From: Candidatus Gastranaerophilales bacterium
GTDB lineage: Bacteria > Cyanobacteriota > Vampirovibrionia > Gastranaerophilales > Gastranaerophilaceae
Length of the DNA: 64,000 nucleotides
Reading direction: 5' to 3'
Assembly: GCA_900768915.1 (NCBI GenBank)
Contig: CAAGEQ010000034.1
Coordinates: 1 to 64,000, forward strand
Position 1 is the stretch's first letter. Each line of letters starts with the position of its first letter. Shown one piece after another: positions 55,204 through 63,762 of the stretch. Under the pieces are notes generated by a model. It saw only the letters and a list, made by a program, of their open reading frames with translations. It did no database searches and was not told the DNA's origin. The position numbers and the translations under genes are program-made.

Positions 55204-56042
55204 TAATAATTCCTCACCAAAACTTCTGTTATTTTACCTCTACCACCAGCATTTGCATTTATCTGACGAGATGCAAAAACTTTTTTAATATTGTAATTTT
55301 CGTACAATTCATTTACCAATTTTGTGTCAGAGTTTGATAACAAGAATTTTACTCCCATTGAGTCTAACTCATCACAAACATCACGCAATTTGAATTGCAT
55401 ATCAATATCGAATCCATCTTTTGTGTATGATGTAAAACTCGATGTTTCACTCAACGGAACATAAGGAGGGTCAAAATACACAAAATCGCCTTTTTGCACT
55501 TTAGTTAAAATCTCTGAAAAATCTGCGTGCTTAATTTCCGTTTTTTGTAAAAGGTTGGAACAATTTATCAAATTATTTTCATCTAAAATTCTCGGATTCT
55601 TATAGTGCCCGAACGGAACATTAAATTCGCCTTTAGAGTTTACTCGGTACATTCCGTTAAAACAAGTTCTGTTCAGATAGATAAAACGGCTTGCTTTCTT
55701 AACATTTGACCAATTTTTATACTCTTCCGTACGGTCAATATTACGAATTTCCATAAAATATTCTTTTGAAATATCGTGTTTTTTCAAGTCTGTAATAAGT
55801 TTATCAACGTTATCTCTAACAACCTGATAAAGGTTGATCAATTCTTCATTCATATCGGAAATATAAGCATTATCAGGCTGAAGTTCAAAGAACAAAGCTC
55901 CGCCGCCGATAAAAGGTTCAAAATATCTGTTGTAGTTTTCCGGCATGTTTTTTAGCAACTCAAACATAAGCTGACGTTTTCCGCCAACCCACTTAACTAT
56001 CGGGTATGTTTCCTCTTTGAGTTTTTCTAAAACTACTGCCAT
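55203..56042 (-). CDS. dam: DNA adenine methylase, Dam/DpnM family
   Basis: 279 residues. The AdoMet motif VKWVGGKRQLMFELL and FEPFIGGGALFFEL at the N-terminus, NRTCFNGMYRVNSKGEFNVP in the middle and the catalytic YFDPPYVPLS (about 190) define Dam-type alpha-class N6 methylases, which act on GATC in duplex DNA. Its start overlaps the upstream methylase by 10 bases. Confidence 0.93.
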   Translation of the reverse strand: MAVVLEKLKEETYPIVKWVGGKRQLMFELLKNMPENYNRYFEPFIGGGALFFELQPDNAYISDMNEELINLYQVVRDNVDKLITDLKKHDISKEYFMEIRNIDRTEEYKNWSNVKKASRFIYLNRTCFNGMYRVNSKGEFNVPFGHYKNPRILDENNLINCSNLLQKTEIKHADFSEILTKVQKGDFVYFDPPYVPLSETSSFTSYTKDGFDIDMQFKLRDVCDELDSMGVKFLLSNSDTKLVNELYENYNIKKVFASRQINANAGGRGKITEVLVRNY

Positions 56043-56836
56043 TCAAGTTCCTTATCTACAAATTCCTGTTCAAACCTTTTAATAGAAAGGTCTAAATATT
56101 CTTTTTCCAAGTCTATACCAATGAATTTTCGCCCTAACTTTAATGCCATTATACCAGTTGTTGAACTGCCTGTAAACGGATCAAGAATCAAATCGCCTTT
56201 ATTAGTTGAAGCAAGGATTATTCGCCTTAACAATTCTAAAGGTTTTTGTGTTGGGTGCTTGCCGAAAGTTTTTTCGTAAGATTTTGGAGTATCAATTTGC
56301 CAAACTGAACGCATTTGTTTGTTTGGCTTTTTAAGTTCATCATCGCCCCAATCGCCATTTTTCATCGCTTCATAGTTAAAAGTATGCTTACCTTTCGGAT
56401 CTTTTCTTGCCCAAAGCAAAGTTTCATGACTTGCTGTAAAGTATCTACAACTCATATTTGGCGAAGCATTTGGCTTAAACCAACAAATATCGTTTAATAT
56501 TTTAAATCCGGATTTCTGTAAAGCAAAACCACAAGCATAAATAGAATGGTAAGTACCTGATATCCAAATTGTTCCGTTTGGTTTTAGTACTCTGCGGCAT
56601 GCATTAATCCATTTTTGATGAAACGCAAAATCTTCATCTAGCCCTTTGCTTTTATCCCATTTGCCTTTATTAACGCAAATAACCTTACCAGCTTGACAAC
56701 TAATTCCGCCATTAGATAACATATATGGAGGATCCGCAAAAATCATATCAACTGATTCAGAAGTTGCCTTATTTAAAATTTCAATACAATCACCCTGAAA
56801 TAAAGTTATATCGTCTTTTTCATAAAACTTTTGCAT
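56033..56836 (-). CDS. dpnA: DpnA-type N6-adenine methylase (beta class)
   Basis: 267 residues. The catalytic motif comes first, IFADPPYMLS (residues 32-41), and the AdoMet motif last, GDLILDPFTGSSTTGIM. This permuted order is the beta-class N6/N4 arrangement. KTFGKHPTQKPLELLRRII is typical. In DpnII systems this second methylase can protect single-stranded DNA during uptake, which fits a genome that also has comF. TATAAT is six bases upstream of the ATG, so the operon is probably leaderless. A decayed copy of its start lies at 3515-3628. Confidence 0.9.
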   Translation of the reverse strand: MQKFYEKDDITLFQGDCIEILNKATSESVDMIFADPPYMLSNGGISCQAGKVICVNKGKWDKSKGLDEDFAFHQKWINACRRVLKPNGTIWISGTYHSIYACGFALQKSGFKILNDICWFKPNASPNMSCRYFTASHETLLWARKDPKGKHTFNYEAMKNGDWGDDELKKPNKQMRSVWQIDTPKSYEKTFGKHPTQKPLELLRRIILASTNKGDLILDPFTGSSTTGIMALKLGRKFIGIDLEKEYLDLSIKRFEQEFVDKELEWQ

Positions 56837-56842
56837 GGGTTA

Positions 56843-56848
56843 ATTATA
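56843..56848 (-). promoter_or_regulatory. Leaderless-type -10 box of the DpnII operon
   Basis: Minus-strand TATAAT (56848-56843), then six bases to the ATG at 56836. No good -35 match. Confidence 0.5.
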
Positions 56849-56971
56849 GTACAAATATGTAATTATTTCTCGTTTTATCTGATATATTTTCTCAAACTGC
56901 AAGTCAAATTATATATAGGTATAACGGCTCATATTTAAAATCAAATGAATAAAAAACTACATTATAAAAAC

Positions 56972-56999
56972 AAAAAAGACTCCGATATGGAGTCTTTTT
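56972..56999 (-). terminator. Terminator of tRNA-His
   Basis: AAAAAGACTCC and GGAGTCTTTTT around GATAT, directly after the tRNA 3' end. Confidence 0.9.
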
Positions 57000-57004
57000 A
57001 AAAA

Positions 57005-57081
57005 TGGGGCGGGAGATGGGATTCGAACCCACGAATATCGGAACCACAATCCGAGGTCTTAACCACTTGACGACACCCGCC
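57005..57081 (-). tRNA. tRNA-His (anticodon GTG), CCA encoded
   Basis: Minus strand GGCGGGTGTCGTCAAGTGG at the 5' end includes the extra G-1 typical of tRNA-His. The anticodon loop is TTGTGGT, the T-arm GTGGG-TTCGAAT-CCCAT. The 3' end is C73 then CCA. Acceptor position 6 (T) faces position 67 (T), an unusual mismatch. Confidence 0.93.
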
Positions 57082-57140
57082 ATCAAACTTTCTTATTTTA
57101 TTATATCAAATCAATTTTATTCTACAAGTATTTATTTTAT

Positions 57141-57174
57141 AAAAAAGACCGAGTCAACAAAACTCGGTCTTTTT
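57141..57174 (-). terminator. Terminator of the RpaB-like gene
   Basis: AAAAAAGACCGAGT (57141-57154) and ACTCGGTCTTTTT (57162-57174). Confidence 0.92.
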
Positions 57175-57194
57175 CAATCATTGTTTTAATTAAC

Positions 57195-57947
57195 TTAGTT
57201 AATTCGTTGGAACATATAACCAATTCCTCTTGCAGTCAAAATCAACTCAGGATTTGTTGGATCAGTTTCCAATTTAGAACGTAATCTAGAAATATGAACG
57301 TCAACAACACGTGTATCAATTCTATGATCTGCTGGATAAGACCATACATGTTGCAAGATTTCGTTTCTTGAATATGCTTGACCTGAATTGTTTACCAACA
57401 ATTCTAACAAACTAAATTCCATACCTGTTAAACGAATTCTTTCGTTCTTTCTATAAACTTGACGTCTTGCTGTATCAATTTTGATATTACCTGTAGTAAT
57501 AACGTTCTTAGCAACTGCTTTACCACCTGTAGGAACAACAACATTCTTATCTGAAGTTCTTCTCAATACGGCTTTAACACGTGCTTCTAATTCTTTTGGG
57601 CTGAATGGTTTGATTACATAATCATCTGCACCAAGTTCCAAACCAGTAATTCTTTCAGAAACATCACCTAATGCTGTCAAGATAATAATAGGTACATCTG
57701 ATGTTCTTCTAATTTCTCTTGTTACACCATAACCGTCCATTTTTGGCATCATTACATCTAATACTACCAAATCTGGATTTTCTTTGTTAAACACTTCTAC
57801 TGCTTCTTCACCGTCTTCTGTTACAACAACATCGTAACCAACCATTTTTAAACGGGTTTCTAAAATCCTTCTAATACTTGCTTCGTCATCTGCAACTAAT
57901 ATTTTTTGACGAGTTGATTCTTCTTGGATTTCTTCATTTTCAGTCAT
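57195..57947 (-). CDS. OmpR-family response regulator, RpaB/Ycf27-like
   Basis: 250 residues. The receiver has D20-D21, phospho-acceptor D64 (VVLDVMMPKMDGYGV) and the K in YVIKPFSPKELEARV. A winged-helix DNA-binding domain follows (LTGMEFSLLELLV, HVWSYPADHRIDTRVVDVHISRLRSKLE). DEASIRRILETRL and VSERITGLELGADDYVIKPFSPKELEAR are nearly the cyanobacterial RpaB wording. In cyanobacteria RpaB controls light-stress and photosystem genes; in a non-photosynthetic relative the targets must differ. No histidine kinase is adjacent. AAAGGATGG precedes the ATG. Confidence 0.9.
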   Translation of the reverse strand: MTENEEIQEESTRQKILVADDEASIRRILETRLKMVGYDVVVTEDGEEAVEVFNKENPDLVVLDVMMPKMDGYGVTREIRRTSDVPIIILTALGDVSERITGLELGADDYVIKPFSPKELEARVKAVLRRTSDKNVVVPTGGKAVAKNVITTGNIKIDTARRQVYRKNERIRLTGMEFSLLELLVNNSGQAYSRNEILQHVWSYPADHRIDTRVVDVHISRLRSKLETDPTNPELILTARGIGYMFQRIN

Positions 57948-58085
57948 ATTACCATCCTTTAAATTTAAGACTAATTATTACAAAACATTTACTTTCGTTT
58001 AGAAAATTTAATAAATATAAACATATCTTAATATAATTGACACAAAATTGCAAGTATTTTTTTGTTAAATACTGCATTTTTACGA

Positions 58086-59663
58086 TTATTTTCCAGATAC
58101 ATCCTTTATACCTTTTCTTCGTAAAATTGATGCCAATTGCATATACAATTCTTTATTTTTAGCAGATTTATCAATATCACTTGCTTCTTTAATATATTCA
58201 AATGCATCTTCATATTTTCCAATTGTTTGATAAAACTCACTCATTTTTACATACAATTCTGCATTTGCAACATCTAACGAAATTGCCTTTTTTAAACTTT
58301 CTATCGCAAAATTTACATCTTCTTTCTCAAACAAAGCACAAGCATTATAATAATAACCCTCATAATGATTAATATCTAATTCAATCAAATCTTGAGCAGA
58401 ATCAAACAATGCATCGTAATCTTTCTTTTCCAAATTCAATTCTGCTTCCAAAACTTTTGCATAATAATAATTAGGATATTTCTCAACCAATTCTTTAACC
58501 TTATTATTAGCCTCATCATATTGTTTCAATTTAAGCATTATACGAACTAAAAACGATTGATATTCAAAAGATTTAGAATTTAGTTCTATCACTTGTTTAA
58601 TAATAGTTTCTGCTTGTTTATACATATCCAAATTAAAATATATTCTTGCCAAAGACGACAAAATCAATTCATTTTCTGGATGTTCTTTCAACAATTTTTC
58701 TAATTCAATTTTTGGAGTTGCCAAATCACCTTTTTCAGCTTTAATCACTTGCAACAACACTTTTGAATCAAAATATTCAGGGTTCAAATGTGCTTCTGCA
58801 TTTTCATAATCACCTGAACGATATAATAAATATGCCAATGAATAATGATAACTTTCGTCCATTGGATTCAAACATATTGCTGTATTAAAAGATTTTTTAG
58901 CCTCATCAAACCAACCTTTTAAATAGTATGCTTGTCCCATATTAAAATAATATTGTGGATTTTTAGAATCTTTTTCTGAAGCACTTTTAAAATATTCAAT
59001 AGCCTCATCTAATTTCAATTCATCTAATTTATTTAATCCTATGTAATTTAAACTTTCTGCGTTTTCTGCGTTATTTTCTTCCAATTTTTTAAAAACCTCT
59101 TTTGCCTTATCCATATCTTTTTGTTCATAATATATTTTTCCAGTTAATTCATAAACTTTTTCCTTATAATCCGTTTGCAAATTGTCTGGAACTATATTAT
59201 TTAATACATCTATTGCTTTATCAAATTGTTTCAAATTATATAATGCTAAAGCATATTTATATTTACACTCAATATCCTCAATATTTTGTGTATATAAAAC
59301 AATTGCATCATACTTTTTACGATATTCTAATATTTTTACTAACTCTAACAAATCTGTTTCTGATTCGGTTAGCGAATAAATTTGTTTTGCAATTCGTTCT
59401 GCGTCATCAAAATTTTTATCCGACAAATAAACTTTTCGTAAAACAGATAAACTACTTGTATGATTTTCATCTATTTCCAATGCTTTTTCAGCATAATGTA
59501 TTGCCCTTTCATTATTACCAAGCAAAAAATACAAATCTGCCAACTCGGCTAAAATTTCAATATCATCACCTTCGGTTGACATAACCTTATAATACAATTC
59601 TATCGCTTGCTTATAATATCCTTTTCTCTTCAATTCAAAGGCATCAATCATATAATTTTTCAT
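58086..59663 (-). CDS. TPR-repeat protein (about 13 repeats), cytoplasmic
   Basis: 525 residues made almost entirely of tetratricopeptide repeats, for example YYFNMGQAYYLKGWFDEAKK and EGYYYNACALFEKEDVNFAI. There is no signal peptide, so it should be cytoplasmic. Its ATG overlaps the stop of the FtsB-like gene as TAATG, pointing to co-expression and perhaps a scaffold role at the division site. Partner proteins cannot be read from sequence. Confidence 0.88.
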   Translation of the reverse strand: MKNYMIDAFELKRKGYYKQAIELYYKVMSTEGDDIEILAELADLYFLLGNNERAIHYAEKALEIDENHTSSLSVLRKVYLSDKNFDDAERIAKQIYSLTESETDLLELVKILEYRKKYDAIVLYTQNIEDIECKYKYALALYNLKQFDKAIDVLNNIVPDNLQTDYKEKVYELTGKIYYEQKDMDKAKEVFKKLEENNAENAESLNYIGLNKLDELKLDEAIEYFKSASEKDSKNPQYYFNMGQAYYLKGWFDEAKKSFNTAICLNPMDESYHYSLAYLLYRSGDYENAEAHLNPEYFDSKVLLQVIKAEKGDLATPKIELEKLLKEHPENELILSSLARIYFNLDMYKQAETIIKQVIELNSKSFEYQSFLVRIMLKLKQYDEANNKVKELVEKYPNYYYAKVLEAELNLEKKDYDALFDSAQDLIELDINHYEGYYYNACALFEKEDVNFAIESLKKAISLDVANAELYVKMSEFYQTIGKYEDAFEYIKEASDIDKSAKNKELYMQLASILRRKGIKDVSGK

Positions 59664-60064
59664 TATTTTTTAAATCCAATTTTTTTATGTTTTTCATCTG
59701 CTGGTACTGCTTGTTTATTAACAATAATAAGCATTTCATCTTTACCAGCCATTTTCAAGTTATTTCTTGCAATTGATTCCATTGCTGCAGTAGTTGAAAA
59801 ATTTTTAATATCTTTTTTTAATTCTTCATTTTTTATTTCTGCAATTGCTTGTTTGGATTTCAATAACGCAATTTTTCTATGATACGAAACAACCTTCGTT
59901 ACATTAAGCAACGCACTAAAAGACATTTGCACCAAACAAATTAACAATATAATCGTTAAAAATGAATAATAAAATTGAGTATGATGACGTCTTTTTGCAC
60001 TCTTTTTCTTAACTTTATCTGCTAAATTATTATCTGTTTTTTCTTTTTTAGATTTTTTTTCCAT
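59663..60064 (-). CDS. FtsB/DivIC-like septum formation initiator
   Basis: 133 residues. A basic cytoplasmic tail (KKSKKEKTD...KRRHH), one membrane helix (FYYSFLTIILLICLVQMSF, about 32-50), a coiled coil (VSYHRKIALLKSKQAIAEIKN, in part) and a conserved ESIARNNLKMAGKDEMLIIV end. This is the FtsB/DivIC layout of the divisome bridge that links to FtsL and FtsQ. TATAAT is six bases before the ATG. Confidence 0.82.
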   Translation of the reverse strand: MEKKSKKEKTDNNLADKVKKKSAKRRHHTQFYYSFLTIILLICLVQMSFSALLNVTKVVSYHRKIALLKSKQAIAEIKNEELKKDIKNFSTTAAMESIARNNLKMAGKDEMLIIVNKQAVPADEKHKKIGFKK

Positions 60065-60070
60065 AACATA

Positions 60071-60099
60071 ATTATATATAATTTTTCACTCGATTACAA
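60071..60099 (-). promoter_or_regulatory. Leaderless-type promoter of the FtsB-like gene
   Basis: Minus strand TTGTAA (60099-60094), 17-bp spacer, TATAAT (60076-60071), six bases, ATG at 60064. The -35 lies within the last codons of the upstream gene. Confidence 0.6.
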
Positions 60100-60909
60100 C
60101 CTAATTCTAGTAGAAAATTCTATCGCAGAATTAACTTTTCCACCAGCATAATATGAATTTGTTATACCTAACTCAATTCTAATCAAATCAGGAGTTTTTT
60201 GCCATTGAGGAGTATAAATTATTGATATTCTATTTTTTTTAACATCACTATTTACATATGCTTGAACTGTATCACGAATAACAAACGACTTTGATAATTT
60301 TATCTCAGGTGCGATTTGAACAAGTCTATCATCACTAGAATATTCAATATTTCTTTCACTTGTTGCGACACCACCAGTTATAGCAAAATATTTAAAATCA
60401 TATCTAGTATATAAATTCATAGTTGTTTGCAATTGAGATGTATCTATACCTGACGAATAATACGTTCCGTAAGAGAAGTTTCCAACTTGCTCTTGAACAT
60501 AACTCCATACAGGTGCAATAATATATTCTTCACCTGATAATCTAGATGCAGTTGAAAGAGCACTTCTTGCTGGTGCATTTAAACCTGTTGTATAAACTTT
60601 TTTTTCATTAACAGGAATAACCATATTTGCTGTTTTTAAACGAATTTTTGGTTTTTCTATATTGTGATCTAATTCAATTTCACTACCAACATTTGCACCC
60701 TCATCATAAATAACAGAACCTTTCAACTCTACTTCTGCAGGAAAATATAAATCATCATATTTTTGTTGTTCATGTGTTTCAATTGTTGGGGTTTCCTCTG
60801 GTAATACATGATGAATTGTTTCAACGGCTTTAGGTTGGTCAATCTCTATCGCAAAAACTGACGGAACCAAAACAAATATAAAACATAACAAACAAATATA
60901 CTTTCTCAT
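60094..60909 (-). CDS. Envelope protein with signal peptide, probable small beta-barrel
   Basis: 271 residues. Signal peptide RKYICLLCFIFVLVPSVFA (cleavage near 20). A low-complexity stretch (about 20-90) is followed by alternating strands such as MNLYTRYDFKYFAITGG, IAPEIKLSKSFVIRD and RISIIYTPQWQ, ending in EFSTRIRL with a C-terminal hydrophobic residue as in outer-membrane strands. The organism type has a diderm envelope, which fits. The exact family is not recognised. TAGAAT with -35 TTGAAA lies six bases before the ATG. Confidence 0.7.
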   Translation of the reverse strand: MRKYICLLCFIFVLVPSVFAIEIDQPKAVETIHHVLPEETPTIETHEQQKYDDLYFPAEVELKGSVIYDEGANVGSEIELDHNIEKPKIRLKTANMVIPVNEKKVYTTGLNAPARSALSTASRLSGEEYIIAPVWSYVQEQVGNFSYGTYYSSGIDTSQLQTTMNLYTRYDFKYFAITGGVATSERNIEYSSDDRLVQIAPEIKLSKSFVIRDTVQAYVNSDVKKNRISIIYTPQWQKTPDLIRIELGITNSYYAGGKVNSAIEFSTRIRL

Positions 60910-60915
60910 AAATAC

Positions 60916-60944
60916 ATTCTAATTCATAACAATGGGGTTTTCAA
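60916..60944 (-). promoter_or_regulatory. Leaderless-type promoter of the envelope protein gene
   Basis: Minus strand TTGAAA (60944-60939), 17-bp spacer, TAGAAT (60921-60916), six bases, ATG at 60909. Confidence 0.65.
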
Positions 60945-60954
60945 GTAATAAAAA

Positions 60955-61025
60955 AGGCGACACCCAGATTCGAACTGGGGGTAAAAGCTTTGCAGGCTCC
61001 TGCCTTACCACTTGGCCATGTCGCC
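60955..61025 (-). tRNA. tRNA-Cys (anticodon GCA), CCA not encoded
   Basis: Acceptor GGCGACA (61025-61019) pairs with TGTCGCC (60962-60956). The anticodon loop is CTGCAAA, giving GCA. T-arm: CCCAG-TTCGAAT-CTGGG. Discriminator T at 60955 is followed directly by a T-run, so CCA must be added by enzyme, unlike the Gly and His genes here. Confidence 0.93.
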
Positions 61026-61157
61026 TCACCTTCTTTTAATATCCTATTGAAGATATAAACAAATGTCAATAGTCGATTAAAATAATGTAACTTATTTATA
61101 TTTTTATTTACTATTTCCCTTTATTTTAAACTTCCAAAAATATTCTCATAATGCTTG

Positions 61158-61166
61158 TGCTATAAT
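61158..61166 (+). promoter_or_regulatory. Leaderless-type extended -10 promoter of mnmE
   Basis: TGC-TATAAT at 61158-61166, then six bases to the ATG at 61173. No clear -35; extended -10 compensates. Confidence 0.6.
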
Positions 61167-61172
61167 CATAGT

Positions 61173-62504
61173 ATGAATATTATTCAAGAATTTGATACAA
61201 TTGCAGCAATTTCAACACCACTTGGTACAGGTGGTGTCGGTGTTATTAGAATATCTGGTGACAAAAGTTTCGATATCGCTGCAAAAATATCAACAAAAAA
61301 AGAATTCAAACCAAACTATATTACGCATGCTTGGATTTTAGATAATGACAAAAAAGTTGATGAAGTAATTATTCTTCCATTCAAAACACCTAACAGTTAT
61401 ACAGGTGAAGATGTTATAGAAATTCAATGTCATGGTGGTGTTAATATCGTTAGAAAAATTCTTGAATTAGTATTAGCAAATGGTGCTAGACATGCTGAAA
61501 AAGGTGAATTTACTAAACGTGCATTTTTGAATAAGAAAATGGACTTATCTCAAGCAGAAGCAGTTGCTGATTTAATCCATTCAAAAACAAAAGATTTTGT
61601 TATAACTTCTGCAAAAAATCTTTCAGGAGTTTTAGCGACAAAAATTAGTGAAATTAAATCCTCAATATTTGAAGTTTTATCAAAAATAGTTGCAGGTATT
61701 GATTTTCCGGAAGATGTTTCAGAACCTGAATATGAATATTTAATTTCTGAATTTGAATCTTCTATCTCTAAAATAGAATCAATCCTATCCTCTGCAAACA
61801 CATCAAATATATTAAGACAAGGGGTATCTGTTGCTATAGTTGGACGTCCCAATGTAGGTAAATCCTCATTATTTAATACATTACTAAATCTTGATAGAGC
61901 AATCGTTACAGATATTGCTGGAACAACACGAGATGTACTTAAAGAAACTCTTGATTTTGGTATCCCTATCACATTAGTAGATACAGCCGGTATCAGAGAT
62001 AATGAAGATGTTTCAAAAGTAGAAAAAATTGGTATTGAATACTCAAAACAATCTATTGATGATGCTGACTTAGTACTATTCTTATATGATGCTTCAACTG
62101 GCATGACAGAAGAAGATAATGCTATTTGGGAAATTGCAAAAACAAAGAAAAATATTAGAATAGCCAATAAAGCAGATTTAAAAGACATAGAAACAAAAGA
62201 TTTAAAAATATCAACTATTACAAAAACTGGTATAGAAGAACTTAAACAACAAATTAAAAATATCGTTTGCGATGTAAATCCCGAACAACTTGAATTTTCA
62301 ACAAATTTAAGACAACAAAACTGTTTACAAAATGCTAAACAATCTCTTGAAAATGCACTTGAAGCCGCAAAGAGAAACGAACTTCAAGACCTTATATCAA
62401 TCGATGTAAAATCAGCATTACTTGCTCTTGAAGAAATAACAGGTGAAGTTATCACTGATGATATTTTAAACAACATTTTTGAAAACTTTTGTATTGGAAA
62501 ATAA
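61173..62504 (+). CDS. mnmE: tRNA modification GTPase MnmE
   Basis: 443 residues from the ATG at 61173. The N-terminal formyl-THF-binding domain has IAAISTPLGTGGVGVIRISG. The central G domain carries GRPNVGKSSLFN (about 224), TTRD, DTAGIRD and NKAD. The C-terminal helical domain ends in CIGK, the invariant tail whose Cys is needed for modification. With MnmG it makes cmnm5U34 in tRNAs. rarA follows after 25 bases in the same direction. Confidence 0.97.
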   Translation: MNIIQEFDTIAAISTPLGTGGVGVIRISGDKSFDIAAKISTKKEFKPNYITHAWILDNDKKVDEVIILPFKTPNSYTGEDVIEIQCHGGVNIVRKILELVLANGARHAEKGEFTKRAFLNKKMDLSQAEAVADLIHSKTKDFVITSAKNLSGVLATKISEIKSSIFEVLSKIVAGIDFPEDVSEPEYEYLISEFESSISKIESILSSANTSNILRQGVSVAIVGRPNVGKSSLFNTLLNLDRAIVTDIAGTTRDVLKETLDFGIPITLVDTAGIRDNEDVSKVEKIGIEYSKQSIDDADLVLFLYDASTGMTEEDNAIWEIAKTKKNIRIANKADLKDIETKDLKISTITKTGIEELKQQIKNIVCDVNPEQLEFSTNLRQQNCLQNAKQSLENALEAAKRNELQDLISIDVKSALLALEEITGEVITDDILNNIFENFCIGK

Positions 62505-62529
62505 AATCCAAACATTATGAGATAAAACT

Positions 62530-63762
62530 ATGGCAAATTTATTTACAGAATTAGAAAAACAAAACAAACAAGTTCCATTAGCAGAATTATTACGTCCTAA
62601 AACACTTGAAGAATTTTTAGGACAATCAAATGTTATTGCAAAAAATTCTCCACTAATGAATTTAATAAAATCACAAAGATTATTTTCACTAATATTATGG
62701 GGGACACCAGGTTGTGGGAAAACAACACTTGCCAGACTAATTGCAAACCAAGTTAATGCTAATTTTGTAGAATTATCTGCAGTATCATCTGGAATCAAAG
62801 ACATCAAAGACACCGTTACACAAGCAAATGAATGCCTAAGAGTAGGACAAAAAACCATTTTATTTATTGATGAGATTCATCGTTATTCCAAAACACAACA
62901 AGATGTTTTATTACCGTACCTTGAAGATGGAACATTATATTTAATAGGTTCTACAACAGAAAATCCATCTTTCCAAGTAGCACCAGCCCTCATTTCAAGA
63001 GTACAAATTATTCGATTAAACTCTATTGATGATGACAGTATGGCTAAAATTATTAATAACGGTTTTAAATACTTAGAAAAACATCACCAGCCAATTGAAT
63101 ATGATGAAGAAGTTACAAAATTTATAATAAATAATGCTAGAGGTGATGCAAGAACAGCATTAAATATGGTCGAAAATTCATACTTCGCAAGCAATTTCGC
63201 AAACAATTATAGACAATTATCTGTTGAAGTGCTAGAAAGTATTACACAAAAAAGAAACACAAGATATTCAAGACAAGAACATTACGATTTTGCCTCAGCA
63301 TTCCAAAAAAGTTTAAGAGGCAGTGATGCTGATGCTGCAATATATTATTTAGCCAAAATGATTGAAGCAGGCGAAGATCCAAGATTTATTGCAAGACGAT
63401 TAATTGTTTGTTCATCTGAAGATGTTGGCAATGCTGATCCACAAGCATTAAATATTTCTCTAAATGCGTACAAAGCAGTAGAATTGTTAGGACTTCCAGA
63501 AGGCAGAATACCACTAGCACAAGCAGTTATTTATGTTGCAAAAGCACCTAAATCAAATCAAGCAATATGTGCTATAGACAAAGCATTGTCAGATATACAT
63601 AACGGATTAGACTTTCCACCACCTATGCATCTAAGAGATGCTCATTATAAAGATGCAGCAAAATATGGTTTTGGTTTAGATTATATATATAGTCACGATG
63701 CACCAGATGTAAAACAACAATTTTTACCAGATGAATTAAAAGATAGAACCTATCTTAAATAA
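62530..63762 (+). CDS. rarA: Replication-associated recombination protein A (RarA/MgsA), AAA+ ATPase
   Basis: 410 residues. LAELLRPKTLEEFLGQ opens the AAA+ module. Walker A is GTPGCGKT (58-65) and Walker B is LFIDEIHRY; IGSTTENPSF is sensor 1 and RGDARTAL sensor 2. The C-terminal tetramerisation domain has KSLRGSDADAAIYYLAKMIEAGEDPRFIARRL (in pieces) and VYVAKAPKSN. It acts at stalled forks and gaps with SSB and RecA. No Shine-Dalgarno is seen; probably transcribed with mnmE. Confidence 0.95.
   Translation: MANLFTELEKQNKQVPLAELLRPKTLEEFLGQSNVIAKNSPLMNLIKSQRLFSLILWGTPGCGKTTLARLIANQVNANFVELSAVSSGIKDIKDTVTQANECLRVGQKTILFIDEIHRYSKTQQDVLLPYLEDGTLYLIGSTTENPSFQVAPALISRVQIIRLNSIDDDSMAKIINNGFKYLEKHHQPIEYDEEVTKFIINNARGDARTALNMVENSYFASNFANNYRQLSVEVLESITQKRNTRYSRQEHYDFASAFQKSLRGSDADAAIYYLAKMIEAGEDPRFIARRLIVCSSEDVGNADPQALNISLNAYKAVELLGLPEGRIPLAQAVIYVAKAPKSNQAICAIDKALSDIHNGLDFPPPMHLRDAHYKDAAKYGFGLDYIYSHDAPDVKQQFLPDELKDRTYLK

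Noticed and set aside
59102..59584. 160-codon ORF antisense to the TPR gene
   Set aside because: It is Tyr/Phe/His-rich low-complexity sequence, as expected from reading a TPR gene backwards; no ribosome site.
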